DNA from: Euborellia annulipes
Lineage: Eukaryota > Arthropoda > Insecta > Dermaptera > Anisolabididae
Direction of reading: 5' to 3'
DNA length: 64,000 bases
Assembly: GCA_023213315.1 (NCBI GenBank)
Contig: JAKCPI010000531.1
Location: forward strand, 1-64,000
This document shows, in pieces, positions 1 through 12,000 of this stretch. Below the pieces are notes generated by a model that did no database searches, was not told the origin of the DNA, and worked only from the letters and a program-made list of their open reading frames with translations. Within the stretch, counting starts at the first letter, position 1. Every line of letters begins with the position of its first letter. A program made the translations under genes and the position numbers.

Positions 1-240
1 TAATAGTCTACTAGCAAAATCGATAGCAAATCATCAGTACAGTAAAAAAGAACACGCTTAACTTGTGTATTTTGTTGTTGTTTGGAAGGTATAGCCGATA
101 CTTTTAGATAAGACAAGGTTACTAGGAGGGACCACGTAGAGGTTTTTCCAAGCTCCCCAATAAAATTATCTTCATCTTCTTTTAAAGCCCTTCGATCCAG
201 TGAATAAATGGCCTTTACTCTTTTACTCTAGCAGCTAGTG
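1..240 (-). other. Open reading segment at left edge, unidentified
   Basis: Reading the minus strand from about 238 to the window edge gives about 78 codons without a stop, beginning SKRVKAIYSLDRRALKEDED and running off the end. A possible splice acceptor (CTGCTAG) lies just before it, and a stop codon precedes it in frame. In DNA this AT-rich such a run is longer than expected by chance. It could be an internal exon of a gene outside the window or part of a degraded retroelement. I do not recognise the sequence. Confidence 0.25.
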
Positions 241-429
241 GTCATTTTAAAAAAAATGTATTTTTCACTGAATTCATTTGATTATATTTATCCTTTTTTT
301 AATGACACCTGTATGATTTTGTTTTGATTTTTTATCAAAATTAACGAATATTTTCTATTTCTTCTTTGATTATTTCAAAAACTATTCAGTTTTCGAAAAA
401 AGCTAAAAAAATGACGTATTTACTCCAAA

Positions 430-689
430 CAGGGGCGGATTAAGGGGGGGGGGGGGGGGGGGCGAGGGGGGCGATCGCCCCCCCCCCCGAGAAGAAATTC
501 ACAATGTTATAAAAACTAGTAATCTAAAGAAATTATGATTTCCGGGCTTTAATTTCAATTGAATTTGTTACCAATCAATTTAAATAAATAGGAAAGGGGT
601 CTAAATGACCATAGATGCTCACAAAGTCCTTAAATAAAAAAAATAAAAACCGCCCCCCCCCCCGACAAAATTGCATTAATCCGCCACTG
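430..689. mobile_element. hAT-type MITE with long G/C runs
   Basis: The ends are CAGGGGCGGATTAA and its near-perfect inverted partner TTAATCCGCCACTG. An exact 8-bp target duplication, ACTCCAAA, lies at 422-429 and 690-697. Next to each terminal repeat is a long homopolymer: about 20 G on the left, and C runs inside and on the right. There is no coding capacity, so it is a non-autonomous element. The 8-bp duplication and CAGGG end are those of the hAT superfamily. Confidence 0.85.
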
Positions 690-1689
690 ACTCCAAAAGT
701 TGATAGAAATCTACAATTTTAGTGTAAGGAGCATATACCAAATTTCATCGATCTAGCTGCTTTGGTTTTTAAGCAATCGTGTTTCACACACACACACACA
801 CACAGACATAATGCCAAAAATGGTTTTTTTGGACTCAGGGAGGTCTAAAACGTGGAGAAACATCAAAATCTCGAAGTCGAATTTTTTTACGATTACATAA
901 CTTTCTCTATACGAGAAAGTAAAAATGTATTTTTCACTGAATCTTGAAAGTGGTAGAAAATAAAAAGAAACAAATTCTAGGACATTCTTCGATCTTCCAA
1001 TATTTTAATATTAGTAAATGATTTATAGAAAAGTTTCTTGAATGAGGTGGCGAATAGCTAAGCAGAACAAGCTGCAGATTAAGGAACTAGGATTAAGAAA
1101 TGTTAGCTGGTTCGTATTCGAGAAATCTCTTCATTGGGATTGAAGGATGCGAGATAATCTCACCCTCCAGTAACAGAAACAAATGAGTCAATTTCAATTA
1201 TTGAATGTTGGAATTTTTACGTGGATGAAATTTTCTTTTCTTCTAACAAGTAAGTAGTTCAACTTAAGCAACTTAAATTCTTGACTTATTTCAATTTTAT
1301 CACAGGGAATAAATTGCATAAATGCATGAGTGAGTGCCAAATAGAATACAATTCTTTTCTGGACGGTTTTTTGCTTGTGGGTCGAAATTGTCAATTTTCT
1401 GACAAAGATTTCATTAATGTTTTCTATATTTTAGAAGATCATCTAGAAGTTATCTGAAAAAAATTTTATTCTAACTAATAATATTCAATCTAAATTATTT
1501 AAATGTATAATATATTAATTTTATAATATTAAAAAAATTACCTTTCAGCAATTACTCCTCTAGAGTCTACTAGGAAAAACATTCCATTACAGAATAAGAG
1601 CATAAATTAAAATTTTGACTTCATTCCTTAAAGAACAAGGCAATTGAAAAGTTTAGAATCGATGGGCTGTGAAGTTAAATACAACTTTC

Positions 1690-2165
1690 TGCATAGTTGG
1701 CTTTTTATTTATTTATTATATTATAAAGTCAGATGTATCTTTCGCGTCCTGAAAAAAAAAATTGAATTAGTATTGACTCTAATCAGTTAATTATGAGAAT
1801 ATCAAGTTAGTGTACTATTTACCTTTCATTTGCGAGATTTTTTCTGTTCTCTCACACAAATATTCACTAATTAAAAGTAAACACCAAAAAAGTTATCTCT
1901 TTTAGTTTTCAGACAATAATTATTTACTTATGGAATATATTTAAATGTCTCAATTGTGTTATTAAGCATGTTATAATTCCTGACCTGAAAAAAATTTAAA
2001 TTAGCCTTAATTCTAATCAGTTAATTTATAAGAATTATGAATTAGTGTTTTAATTTATTTATGTTTACCTTAAATTTTCCAAAAAATATTGAAAATTTTC
2101 TCTCTTCTCTCATTTTTTCACACTCATTTAAAAACTAAATAAAAAAATAAACACCAAAAAAGATA
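1690..2165 (-). repeat. Tandem duplication carrying splice-like signals and poly(A) site
   Basis: Two adjacent segments (about 1740-1925 and 1985-2165) share blocks in the same order: a TTTTTTGGTGTTTA block, a purine-rich stretch ending AAG|GTAAA, a TTAACTGATTAGA block, and a polypyrimidine tract ending CAG. On the minus strand each therefore resembles an exon end, a roughly 75-85-nt intron and an acceptor. After the last acceptor (about 1751) there is a short open stretch, a stop and an AATAAA near 1710. This could be the 3' end of a spliced non-coding or small-peptide transcript. It may equally be repeat debris. Confidence 0.3.
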
Positions 2166-2299
2166 TTTTCATTTACTACAACAAAATGTGTATGTGGTAA
2201 TTGAAAATAATAAAAAAAGAGAAGCAAGGTTTTAAATAATTAATTATTCCTTGCTTGCCGAATAGAAACTATATATATATATTTGATAAATATATATAT

Positions 2300-2880
2300 A
2301 TATATATGTAGATTTACCGGAAGCCGGGAGTCTGAAGAAATTATATCCGTGAGAGTGAGCGTGATTTTTTGGATTAAGAGCAAGCGAGTGCGGGGGCTAA
2401 CCGGGAAGAGATCCTACCTAGCCTAACACAAAATACGAAGACAAGAGAGACAGTATTTGTAACCCCGTCCCCACCATCAGATCGGTGGAGCCCTCGGGTT
2501 CCTAGCCTCAAGGATTGCAATTTGCACCCTCCAGGCTATTCCTGGAGAAACGGCAACCCTACCCTGACTCGCTATACTCATAGAGCCACCTCAAACACAC
2601 CCTCAAAGATACAAAAACATCAGACTCACGAATGCGACGTCTTTTCGCAAAACATAAGAACACTTGGAACCTGGGTCTCATTCTTTCAATCAGATCTAAC
2701 CGATCATGGAAGAAATCAACGAGAAAATCTTTCATTTTAGCTCTCCTAAATTAAAAACAAACCAAGGGATCCTAACAAAACGAAATAGCTACAAGATTAG
2801 AGTAGACACCTGAAGCTAACAACAACAACAACAACGAATATCCAACAAAGGTCTAAAATGAAAGAATTCTCGTTGATTTC
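2300..2880 (+). mobile_element. Possible 5' part of a non-LTR retroelement
   Basis: This is a block of more balanced base composition in AT-rich DNA, ending in an (AAC)n run near 2820. A 28-bp inverted repeat (about 2712-2740 and 2852-2880, beginning GAAATCAACGAGAA) closes it. A 72-codon reading frame (2522-2740) includes NIRTLGTWV, faintly like the start of RTE-type endonucleases. The class assignment is a guess. Confidence 0.25.
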
Positions 2881-3061
2881 TCTACTATTAGATTCACAGA
2901 GCTACAGGTTCAAAAAAATCCCTCTCGTTGGCTCGTTGGCATGGTGCACCCTCCACCAGTCTATATTTAAATCTTTAAACTTCATTTAAGGTGCTAGAAT
3001 AGCTCCTAAAAAGGTAATCTAATCTACCCCCTTTAATATTCTTGCATCATGCATAAGATAC

Positions 3062-3313
3062 CTTTGTTCTGTTGACCCTCAGGAATCTGTAACAAAAAAG
3101 AAAAACAAAGAAATTAAAAACAGATCATTTATATATTTTTGGATTTGTGTATGCTTAGAGAAGAAGATATTCACCTCCTGAGGGGTTGACGATCGCTCGA
3201 AGCTCCTTGCCTGGCACTCGTAGAGCTGATCCTCTTGATTGCAGAAGGTGAACACTGAACACTTAACACTGAACACTGAACACTGATCACAATTCCACTG
3301 GAGTAACACAAAC
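3062..3313 (-). other. Possible pair of coding exons, unidentified
   Basis: Two minus-strand segments have good splice borders: 3175-3313 (acceptor TTTTTTGCAG, donor GAG|GTGAAT) and a 25-nt segment at 3062-3086 (acceptor TTTGTTACAG, donor AAAG|GTATC). The larger is open in the frame that contains WNCDQCSVFSVKC and ECQARSFERSS. A short internal direct repeat (CAGTGTT) generates the repeated SVF residues. No start, stop or further exons could be joined to it. Confidence 0.25.
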
Positions 3314-3469
3314 CTGCAAAAAAGAGAAATTGTTTAAGAATCTATCCTTTAGAGGTCTAGCAATCTAGGCAAAATAATTTTTCATTGGGATTTTGGGAAT
3401 GAAGTTAAGCCCTGGGATTTATCTTCACCTGCCCTTCCGTCTGTGGCTCTCCCCACATTCGATATTAGA

Positions 3470-3761
3470 CAATGAGGTATATAAGGGGGGAAGCCCCCGA
3501 AATTTTTTAAATCTATATAAGGGTATATGCCCAATTTCTATATTTTTTTTAGAGAAAGTGTATCGCATAATATATTAATATACAAGCATTTTTTTAAATA
3601 AAACTTTTGTCTTTGAAAGGGTCCAGAGCTCATGTTTATACGGTATTTTAAAAATATTTTTGTGTATTAGGCGAAGGGGATCTTTAAAAATGAGTTCGCC
3701 CTCCTCTCAGCCCCCCCCCCCCCCCCCCCCCCCCACGAAAAATTCTATATATTCGCCTCTG
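3470..3761. mobile_element. hAT-type MITE, diverged
   Basis: The left end CAATGAGGTATATAAGG and the right end ATATATTCGCCTCTG are imperfect inverted repeats. The flanks ATATTAGA (3462-3469) and ATATTGTA (3762-3769) match at 6 of 8 positions, consistent with an aged 8-bp duplication. A C run of over 20 bases lies near the right end. Confidence 0.6.
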
Positions 3762-3769
3762 ATATTGTA

Positions 3770-4180
3770 TTAGATGCATAACAAATAAGCTCCAACCTTT
3801 TGATAACATGAATAAAAAAAATATAACAAAAAAATTTTTTTTTTTAATGCTTTTATTTAAATTGAACTAAAATGGGAGAAATAGTTTAATTTAATTTAAT
3901 TGTTCTTGTTAAAATTGTTGAATATTTATGACGTAAAATAAAAGCGTTGGGCGCTCATTGATAGCTTAAGGAATTGTCTATTCTTAGAGCCTCCGAATCC
4001 CTTTGAAGCGCCCCACGCTTTTATTTCAAGTCATAAATATTCAACACTTTTAACAAGAACAATTAAATTATTTCTCTCTTTTTAGTTTAATTCAAATAAA
4101 AGCATTTTTTTAAAGTTTTTTTTATTATATTTTTATTCATGATATCAAAAGGTTGGAGCTTATTTATTATGCAACTAATA
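3770..4180. repeat. Inverted repeat with arms of about 180 bp
   Basis: The segment around 3775-3955 reappears inverted at about 4005-4175. Shared blocks include AATAAGCTCCAACCTTTTGAT, the AATGCTTTTATTT block and GTTGAATATTTATGAC. The spacer is about 50 bp. Its element class is unclear. Confidence 0.7.
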
Positions 4181-5046
4181 CATACATCGGAAAGTCTTTT
4201 GAAAATACATTAATTCGCGAAGGGTTTCAAATAAAGTACCACATTAGTTTGTTCTATTTTGATAAAACTTGCAGACAATTGTTGTCATCAAAAATTTCAC
4301 ACCGCTACCTCGTCGGGAAATGTCCTAAACAAAGACTAAAAGTTGGTGACTTTGAAATAGTAAGTTAAATAAAAGCATTTAAAAAAGGGCGATGAATGGA
4401 CACCGAAACTTCTATAAAGGATAACATTCCCATATCAGTATAAAATCAAGATCATTTCTCTCACTTTTTATGTTGTTTACAAATTTCGATGAATTTTATT
4501 ATGCAAATAATACATTTCTCATAAAAAATTTTGTATGTAAATGTACTTACCAAAATGTAGAAATTATAGGAATCCTGGGCGGAGTGACTGTCGCCCTGTT
4601 GTCATGTCAAGCAAGCCCTCTCTGCATTACTAAAGGCGATGATGCTTTGTCTCAACTTGAGGCGAGCTGAGACAAGCGCAGACTGGCAAAACTAGAAAGA
4701 AAAAAGAAAGAGAATTAGAAAAAATCTTCAACTCATTCGTTAATATATACACACACATTTAATGGATAATTTAATAAATATTCTTTTGAATATTTGGCAT
4801 AGTTGGGACAAAAGGCTCTATGCCCAATGCTTTCCAAAAGGAAAATCCTCGATTTTTCAAAAATATTTTTAGCCTCCCAATTTGGAGATTTTCCTGGGCT
4901 GTCCCTAATGCCAAATTTCATTCAAAGGGAAGTCGGTCAAACAGAGGGTGACATCGGGGCCAGAGCATTCTGCAATTATTAAGATAAATTCAAATAGGTA
5001 GAAAGAATGAGCAAAGCAGCTAGTTTACATTTCAATTTATCAAACT

Positions 5047-5088
5047 AGGGCCGACGTTTCGGTCGCATATGGGACAATCTTCAGGGCC
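5047..5088 (-). ncRNA. Hammerhead-like motif
   Basis: The minus strand has CUGAAGA, an extra U, a stem-loop region, then GAAACGUC followed by GGCC. The GGCC on each side can pair as stem I. Stem II is imperfect. The core keeps every position that is usually invariant (CUGANGA, GAAA, cleavage triplet GUC). Confidence 0.55.
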
Positions 5089-5167
5089 AGGTTAATGTCT
5101 GAAAATATAGACTATACCTTGCCAAGGTATATTGGGCATATACAATATAACTTGGCGAGAATATATG

Positions 5168-5205
5168 TTGAAGATTGTCCCATATGCGACCGAAACGTCG
5201 GCCCT
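5168..5205 (+). ncRNA. Hammerhead-like motif, degraded
   Basis: This is the inverted partner of the copy at 5047-5088. The core begins UUGAAGA, so the first conserved C is lost. GAAACGUC is intact. It is probably inactive. Confidence 0.4.
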
Positions 5206-5699
5206 AGTTTGATAATAAATTGAAATATAAACTAGCTGCTTTGCTCATTCTTTCTACTTATTTGAATATCAACATTCAGCTATATACCTCCTCCAAATAT
5301 TAAGATATATATATTTTGAAATGTTAAGAAAATTTTTGTTAAGCCCTAAAAATAAATTAAATTCTGAAAATCTTAAAATTTACTTTGCTATCATTGAAAA
5401 ATCAAAATTTTCATCAAAAAGAAAAAAATGAGATTCCCCAAAAACAAATTGACTCGATTAGGCAAATGTTAAGTTACCTAAATATTTTTCATTTCCTTAA
5501 ATTATCTTTCTTACTTTTATTTTCTAAATCCTTTAAATAATAATAATAATTAATTTGCCGGTTACAAACTCACAATTTTATAAAATAATACATTTTTATA
5601 AATGAATCTTGATTTATATATATATTTCTTTTAAATAGCACGTTTTATTAATTTATGGCAAGTCTTATGGCTTAGTTAGTGATAGTGTTAATCAAGATG

Positions 5700-5870
5700 T
5701 ACTGTAAAATAAGAATGCCTGGACCCCAAATATATATATACAGTGTATATATATTATAAATACGAGTATTGTTAAAGTCTTAAATGGCCTAAGTTGCCGA
5801 AAAGACTGTGTGAATGTGAGGCTGAATGAGTTTAAAAAAAAATGTAGTGTGTTTTTTTGTGATTGAGTTA
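5700..5870 (+). mobile_element. 3' half of a tRNA-derived SINE
   Basis: It contains GGCCTAAGTTGCCGAAAAGA followed by CTGTGTGAATGTGAG. The same tail is found after the tRNA-like head in the copy at 57955-58201, and as tails at 18010-18085 and 55585-55680. The tRNA-like head is missing here. Confidence 0.55.
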
Positions 5871-7149
5871 ATATGTGTATTATTAAATATCTTTATCTTA
5901 TTATTTCTAGTCCCTTTTTCCCACTTCCTCTCTTATTTAATATTAAATCCAAAAAATAAATTTTCAAATAGTTTTTATTCATTTTGAGATTTTTTCTCTA
6001 ATTAATTCAACATTTGTAGAACTTCTTTTTATTAGAAAAAATCAATTTTAATATTTAAAATAAAGGATATCGATTGTAAATGTAAGAAAAGATGATTAAA
6101 AAAAAATAAAAGATTTTCTAATGTGAAGGTAAGAATTCTTACCTTTCTACATTTGAAAGGTCATCATTTGAAAATGAATTTATCAAAGTCAATTAAAAAT
6201 AAATAACTTGAAGTTGAATAAATATAATCAGGAACAGTAAAAATAAATAAATATAGCCTTATCTTTAGTTCGGGGGGGGAGCCAAAAATCCTGGTTTAAT
6301 TATCTTCAATGCCTGCCAATAATGTGTCTGTAACTAAATTGTACTTGAAAGTCACAGGCTAAAAGTTTAGCAAATAAAATAAAAATAAAAGTGAAAAAAA
6401 ATTTTATTTGTTAATGACAAGAATTAGTGTGATCCAATATATATAAAGGATATAAATTCATTTATGATTTTGATAAATCTATTCTCTTCTCGTTCAAATT
6501 AGAAAATCATCTTTTATTTTAAATATGAAAATTGATTTATTGTTAAAAATATATAACTTATATATATATGTCAACTATGAACATGTGAGCACTTCATATA
6601 TTCAAAGGAATTATTTAAAAAGAAGCTTTAAATTAGGAAAGGAGAAAAAAAGAGAAAAAAATTTGTATTTTATTAAAAAAATTTATATTTATACTGAATA
6701 TTATCTGATACCAAAATGAAATAAAAACTGGAAATTTATTAAAATATTCATGTTTTCAATTGCATTTAAATAAGACTTTCTATAAATTAATAAAACATGC
6801 TATTAATTTAAATCATATTTAATAGAATTATAAATTCAAATGTAAAAAGGCATTATATTAAAATTTTATTACCTGTCATTTGCATGAGGTGTCCGTCTGA
6901 TTTGGGACACAGATTATATTTAAAAATTCACTCGCATTTAAGAAAATAATTAAGGAAATTAAAATATTTAATAAAATAGAATCGAGAGTTAATAAAACAA
7001 ATTAAATAAATGTGAAATATGAAAAGAACTGGGCAACTAGTTTGGTTAACTGACACACACAAATAATGATTTAATTTTGTTAGAAATAAATATTACATAA
7101 AAAAATCATGCAAAATGGATTAATTATCAAAAGAAATAATTAAATTTAC
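5871..7149. other. AT-rich stretch, no gene seen
   Basis: Very AT-rich DNA. One minus-strand donor-like site (ATGACAG|GTAATAA near 6873) is preceded by CCAAATCAG, which could mark a roughly 24-nt exon. Nothing else is recognisable. Confidence 0.4.
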
Positions 7150-7310
7150 CTTTAGTATGCACTGGAAAGATTCAATTGGCACAATATAATGAAAACTCAC
7201 AAGCTTTTAGGCGGGCTGACATTGACATGAAGGAAGGCGGGCAAAAGGCAAAAGGCAAAAGGCAGAGGGAGGAGTCAGAGAGGCTGCCAAGATGGACGAC
7301 CAACTCTTTG
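7150..7310 (-). promoter_or_regulatory. GC-richer promoter or first-exon candidate
   Basis: This is an island of higher GC in very AT-rich DNA. On the minus strand it has three copies of a TTTTGCC-type heptamer in a row and a CCATCTTGG sequence, which is the YY1-type core element often found at animal transcription starts. It ends at a donor-like site (CTAAAG|GTAAAT, about 7150). It could be the 5' end of a minus-strand transcript continuing toward 1690. No coding sequence was found in it. Confidence 0.25.
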
Positions 7311-7695
7311 ACAATTATTCATTAAAAAAAATTTAGAAGAGTAAAAAAAAAATTTGTAAAATAAATTATTCTAGCTTTAAAAAATAATTTAGAATAATTT
7401 TTTATATAAATTTTTCTTTTTCTTTTAATTAATTTTTCATTATATAAAAAAAAAATTAAATTCACATATCTGTTAAAAATTCTTATTTTCTTTTTCCAAA
7501 GCAATAAAATTATTTTAAAAACAAGATTAATTTTAAAAAATTGTTACATCCTATATTTTAAAGTTAAAATAATTTATTATTTAAATTTTATTTTTCATTT
7601 GGATTTTGTTATATGGGATGTTGTTTCTTATCTCTGTTATCAGCAAGATGTCTATGAAAATAATTGTAGCATTAATAAATTTTCAATAAATCTGA

Positions 7696-8040
7696 TCAGG
7701 GGCGTATATAGAAATTTTTTTCGGGGGGGGGGGGGGCCTGTTCTCAAAAATTTTCTGCAAAAATTTTGTTTTTCGCGGAACCAAAATTTTTTTCATGTGC
7801 CGTTTGCGGAACCAAAAATTTTTCCCGTCCGTAAAAATATTTTACCTTTTTTTTAGAGAGCCAAAATTTTTTTCATATGCCGTTCGCGGAACATATCACT
7901 TTTTTGCAGAACCTGGCATTTTCGTGCTGCGGGGCCGAGCAATCACTTGGGGGGGGGGCGGCATTTTGTCTCTGTCCCTATAGGACTATATGCATTTAGG
8001 AAATTTCGGGGGGGGGGCCCTCGGCCAATCGCCCTGGATT
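7696..8040. mobile_element. hAT-type MITE fragments
   Basis: It starts CAGGGGCGTATATAG and has long G runs near 7722, 7950 and 8010. Internal subrepeats of the type TTCGCGGAACCAAAATTTTT are shared with 11215-11450 and 29190-29335. No clean right end or target duplication was found, so it is rearranged. Confidence 0.5.
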
Positions 8041-8529
8041 TCCTCAAGGGAAACCATCCGAGGTTTGTATGTCCGAATAGACGGTAGGTTTTTCCTCTAG
8101 GAAACGGACGAGGATTATCTCAAGGCACACACACTAGTTTTCTTTTGACAGTGGTCGTAATCATTTGGATAATTTTTTAAACATGACTTCACTCCGACAG
8201 GATATAAATAAATAGATACATATTCTAATTAAATATAGATACATTTTAAGCGAAAAACACAAAAAAATATATACATATTGACGTTATGATTAGCAAAGTG
8301 CCTAACTCCATTTTTGTTTATTTTTCAGGAGAGCCAAAAAACATTTCATTGTCATTATTAGAGCCCCTGTTAAACACTTTTCATAGGGCAACTTTTCGAA
8401 CTGAAAAATTTGAATTGCGCTCTTACCCCAGTTCAGGGCATTAGGAGAATGATATAGGAAATACAAAAAAATGATTTTCGAAAAAAGTGGAGTTAGACAC
8501 TTTTCTGATTAGAGCGTCGATATTTTATA

Positions 8530-8690
8530 ATTTTAATTATTTATATTATATTTGTCCTCGAGGCCGCTACCACCCACGTTGAGGATTTCCTCGAGGCGAG
8601 CCCTATTTAGGCCGGGCCTTGAGGAAAATCCGATGGTGTATGGGGGCCTTTACAAATCTCCTAGTTCCGGCCCTGGATAGGGGGGGGGAG
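8530..8690. repeat. Repeat shared with 62790-62905, plus a MITE end
   Basis: The blocks TCCTCGAGGCCGCTACCAC and GGCCGGGCCTTGAGGAAAAT reappear inverted at 62790-62905. At 8660-8680, CTAGTTCCGGCCCTG is the right end of the MITE family whose complete copy is at 14092-14276. Confidence 0.55.
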
Positions 8691-9019
8691 GGATAAAAAA
8701 TTGGGTATAGAAATTTATTTTCACTGGAATTGATAAACTTTACTTAAATTAGGCCTATTTAAAGTATTCCAATACATGGTAGTTTAAACATCTAGTAATA
8801 ATAAATTAATTAATTCGATATAAGCATACAATCATAGATCTTAATTATCAATTAACAATTGCATTTCTATTATTAATAAAAACAATAAAATACAATCAAA
8901 GTTGTAATGAGTCAATGTGGACCCTGTCATTAATTTAATGAATTTTTTTTTTTAGAGCGGCGTCAAAATTCGTTTCGATTAATATTAAAAAAATAAAAGT
9001 AGATTAAAATTAGCCTATA

Positions 9020-12000
9020 TTAAAAAATATGAACACAATGTTGATTATAATCGCTAGCAAGGATATCTCCTTGAGGAGTGACATTGAGACCAGATAACCA
9101 TCCGAACATTTCCTTATTTCCTATTTCTCGCACCAAATGTCCATTTGGACGGAAAATCTATTGAAAAAAAAAAAGAAGAGAATTAATCAGAAAATAAAAT
9201 AAATACAAATGAAAATGATCTTCATTTACTTGAATCCGTTGATTTCCTGAATCTCCAACGAAAATGAATCCGTGTTTATCTACAGCCACACATTCAGGCG
9301 AGCGGAAAGTCCCTCGGGCACTTCCACAAGTCCCAATTTCAAAAAGTTTAGACCCTTCAAAATTAAAAACCTGCAAAGCCATATTTTATCTATTTAAACC
9401 AGAACTTTCTAAATTTCTAATATTTAGAAAAAAAAATTGAACTTTTGAAATAAACTTCGGTCAATTTTTTCTAGATACCTTAATACGATGATTACCGAAA
9501 TCCGCTACCACGACCCTATCATCGGACAAGGCAAGATCTGACGGCTGATTAAATTCGTGTTTGTCTTTTAAACCAATTAAACTTATTACACTTCCATCAA
9601 GAGCAGCTATCACCTAAAAGGATTTTCAATTCAAATAAATTATCATTTGATTATAATTAATAATTAATTAATCCGACCTGAACTCGGTCATTTCCGCTAT
9701 CACAGACAAAGAGTACAGTATCGTCATATTCGAGATACATATCCAAACAAGCGATTCCTTCTGGACAACGAAATCTACCTAAATCGTTACCTTTCGATCC
9801 CAAAGTTCTCACTAATCGACCAGAGAGCCGAGAAATCACATGAATGCAATGACGCCATTTGTCTAGAAATAAAACAATAAAATATGAGAAAATAATCTAT
9901 ATGACTAGGGGGGGGGGGGGCCCCATCTATATTTATTCCAGTGAAAAGTGTAGTTTTTTAGGGTTTGTTTGCATATATTACAATTGATTTAAAAAATCCC
10001 ATTCGACAGTGGCGACCCTGATAACTTAAAAACGCGTCGCCGAGGCAAGACGGGGAAAATTTTAAGGGGCAAGATGGGGTTTAAGAAAACTGGGAAAATA
10101 GATCAGAAAAATAAACAGAAGGTGAAAAAGAAAACTTTTGAAAAAACCAAAAAACTAAGGCATAAATAAAGCATTCACACTCATCATCAGAAGATTCAGA
10201 GGCTGAATGTATTTATTTTGGATATTTATATTCTCAGTCTACTGAAGAATGGATCCAACAAATGGGCAGGTGAAGAAGATGAGGTTCCCGGAGCCACGCA
10301 TCTTTGTGCTGTGTTTAGACCAACATTCACCATCATGCATTAGTGACCCCGACTTGCCCCACCCCATGGGGGGCAAGATGCAGTTTGGCACTTTGATTTA
10401 AAAAAAAAATTTTAGGTTATTTGCAAAAAAGTTAATAAAATTGTTTTTATGCTTTTGTAGACCTTAGTAATGTACTAACACATGAGATTTTTTCTACGAC
10501 TTAACCAGCCTATGAACCAAACAAAATAAGCTTCCCCGTCTTGCCCCACGTTCCCCTATATTAAATTTGTATTTTGTAGATTATTTGAATATATTGTGAA
10601 AGTAGTAATGAATGTGCATTTCAGGCTTATATCCTATCAAGAAATATATAAAAAAAGAGAGAAATATGTGTTGGCATTATCCATTTCCTGCGCTTAGTTT
10701 TTTTAAAGAATGCAAGAATGAATGAAACATAAGAAATAATGAATTTATAGGTACTAATTTTATTTTATATTCATATAAATTGTTTTAAAATGAACAAAAA
10801 ACATGAAAAATAATTTTTTTTTTTTAAGGTCCTTCTCGGCATCTAAGGCCATTTAGACCCCATCCCTATTTATTTCAAATGATTTGTAGTCAAATCAAAT
10901 GAAATAAATTTTTCTCGCTTGGGACGGGAAGCGAAACAGGGACTCCGGTGCGAGAAGCAAATGTCTTCTCACTGAGCCACGGCTCCCGGGCGAAAAATAA
11001 TTATATTTATCAAAAAAAAAAAAAAAATCAAACAATCAAAGAAATCTTGTTTGTCAAATAAGTTCATGAAAAGATGCTTAACTTTCACTTTCAGAATCTA
11101 TGTACTATTTATTAAAAGTACCTTCACTGACCCACTAGCGCAACCAGGGGGGGGGTTAGGGTTTTAACCCCCCCCCCTCCAGGAGAGAAAAAAAATTCAA
11201 AATATATATGAAGGAAAAAGTTTCGGTTCCGCGAAAGAGGGAATGTTCCGCGGGCGGTACATGGAAAAAAATTTTGGTTCCGCTGGCGGCAAAAATTTTA
11301 GCGTCTCTAAAAAAAAAAAGGTAAAATATTTTTACGGACTGGAAAAAATTTTCCCGCAGGGCGGAAAAATATGGTTCCGCAAAATCAAAATTTTCCGCAA
11401 GCAAAAAAAAAACTTTGGTTTCGCGAAAAAAAATTTTTCACAGAAAAATTTTTGAGATCAGCCCCTCCCCTCCCGAAAACTCCCCCCCCCCCCAGAAGCA
11501 AATCCTGGTTGCAAAAATTCAATTTCACCAAATATGGTCATTATCTAGTTCTTGCACTCATATCATCCATTGCTCATTCAAATAGTGCCAGGGGGATGTT
11601 GTTCATATAATAAATAAATTTGAAAAGTCATTAAAAAATGTTGGTTTCCTACCTGTTATATAAATTTCATTCCGTTTCGCGCTGCATGCAATGCCGTGTG
11701 GAAATTGAATTTGTTCATAGGCGAATTTTTGAATGATTTTGGCTCCTGGCTTGGCATTTTCGAATACAGCCACCTGATGAGTATCGGAATAAGCGACAAG
11801 AACCTGGCCGGGTGACCAAGGTGAAAAAGCAATTCCAGCAGGTCTTTGGCCAGCCGCCCTACTAAAATGACCTTTCTGGCTGAATTTCCGTCCTCTGAAA
11901 GTTAAAAAAAAAAAAAAAAAAAATTAAATAAATAAGACCAAAATTATTAATAAAACTTACCTATAATAGAGAGAGATCTCATCGGGATGAGCCACTTCAT

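Larger units (their letters stand above)
698..3060. other. Repeat-rich stretch without a supported gene
   Basis: About 715-925 is an interspersed repeat with an (AC)n run and an ending like GAGAAAGTAAAAAT; relatives lie at 33200-33395 and 48835-49035. 1738-2165 is a local duplication, described separately. 2300-2880 is less AT-rich and looks like the 5' part of a retroelement. No continuous coding sequence was found. Confidence 0.5.
4988..5265. mobile_element. Penelope-like fragment pair, inverted
   Basis: Two copies of one sequence face each other. Each outer end reads GCTGCTTTGCTCATTC, then an AT-rich linker, and then a hammerhead-like motif next to the centre (4988-5088 inverted, 5165-5265 direct). 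The same order, hammerhead motif then about 30-45 nt then a GCTGC box, recurs in every other copy in the window. Confidence 0.65.

Noticed and set aside
430..500. Long G runs as pure assembly artefacts
   Set aside because: Their lengths may be wrong, but they recur at the same place in independent MITE copies with target duplications, so the tracts themselves are real.
4470..4670. 66-codon frame with a hydrophobic stretch (GILGGVTVALLSC)
   Set aside because: There is no supporting splice context or family match. On the minus strand the same block has exon-like borders but stops in all frames. Evidence is too weak either way.
11156..11610. Open frames rich in F, K, P and G on both strands (also 7599-7983 and 29050-29341)
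   Set aside because: They come from MITE G/C runs and AAAATTTT subrepeats, not from genes.
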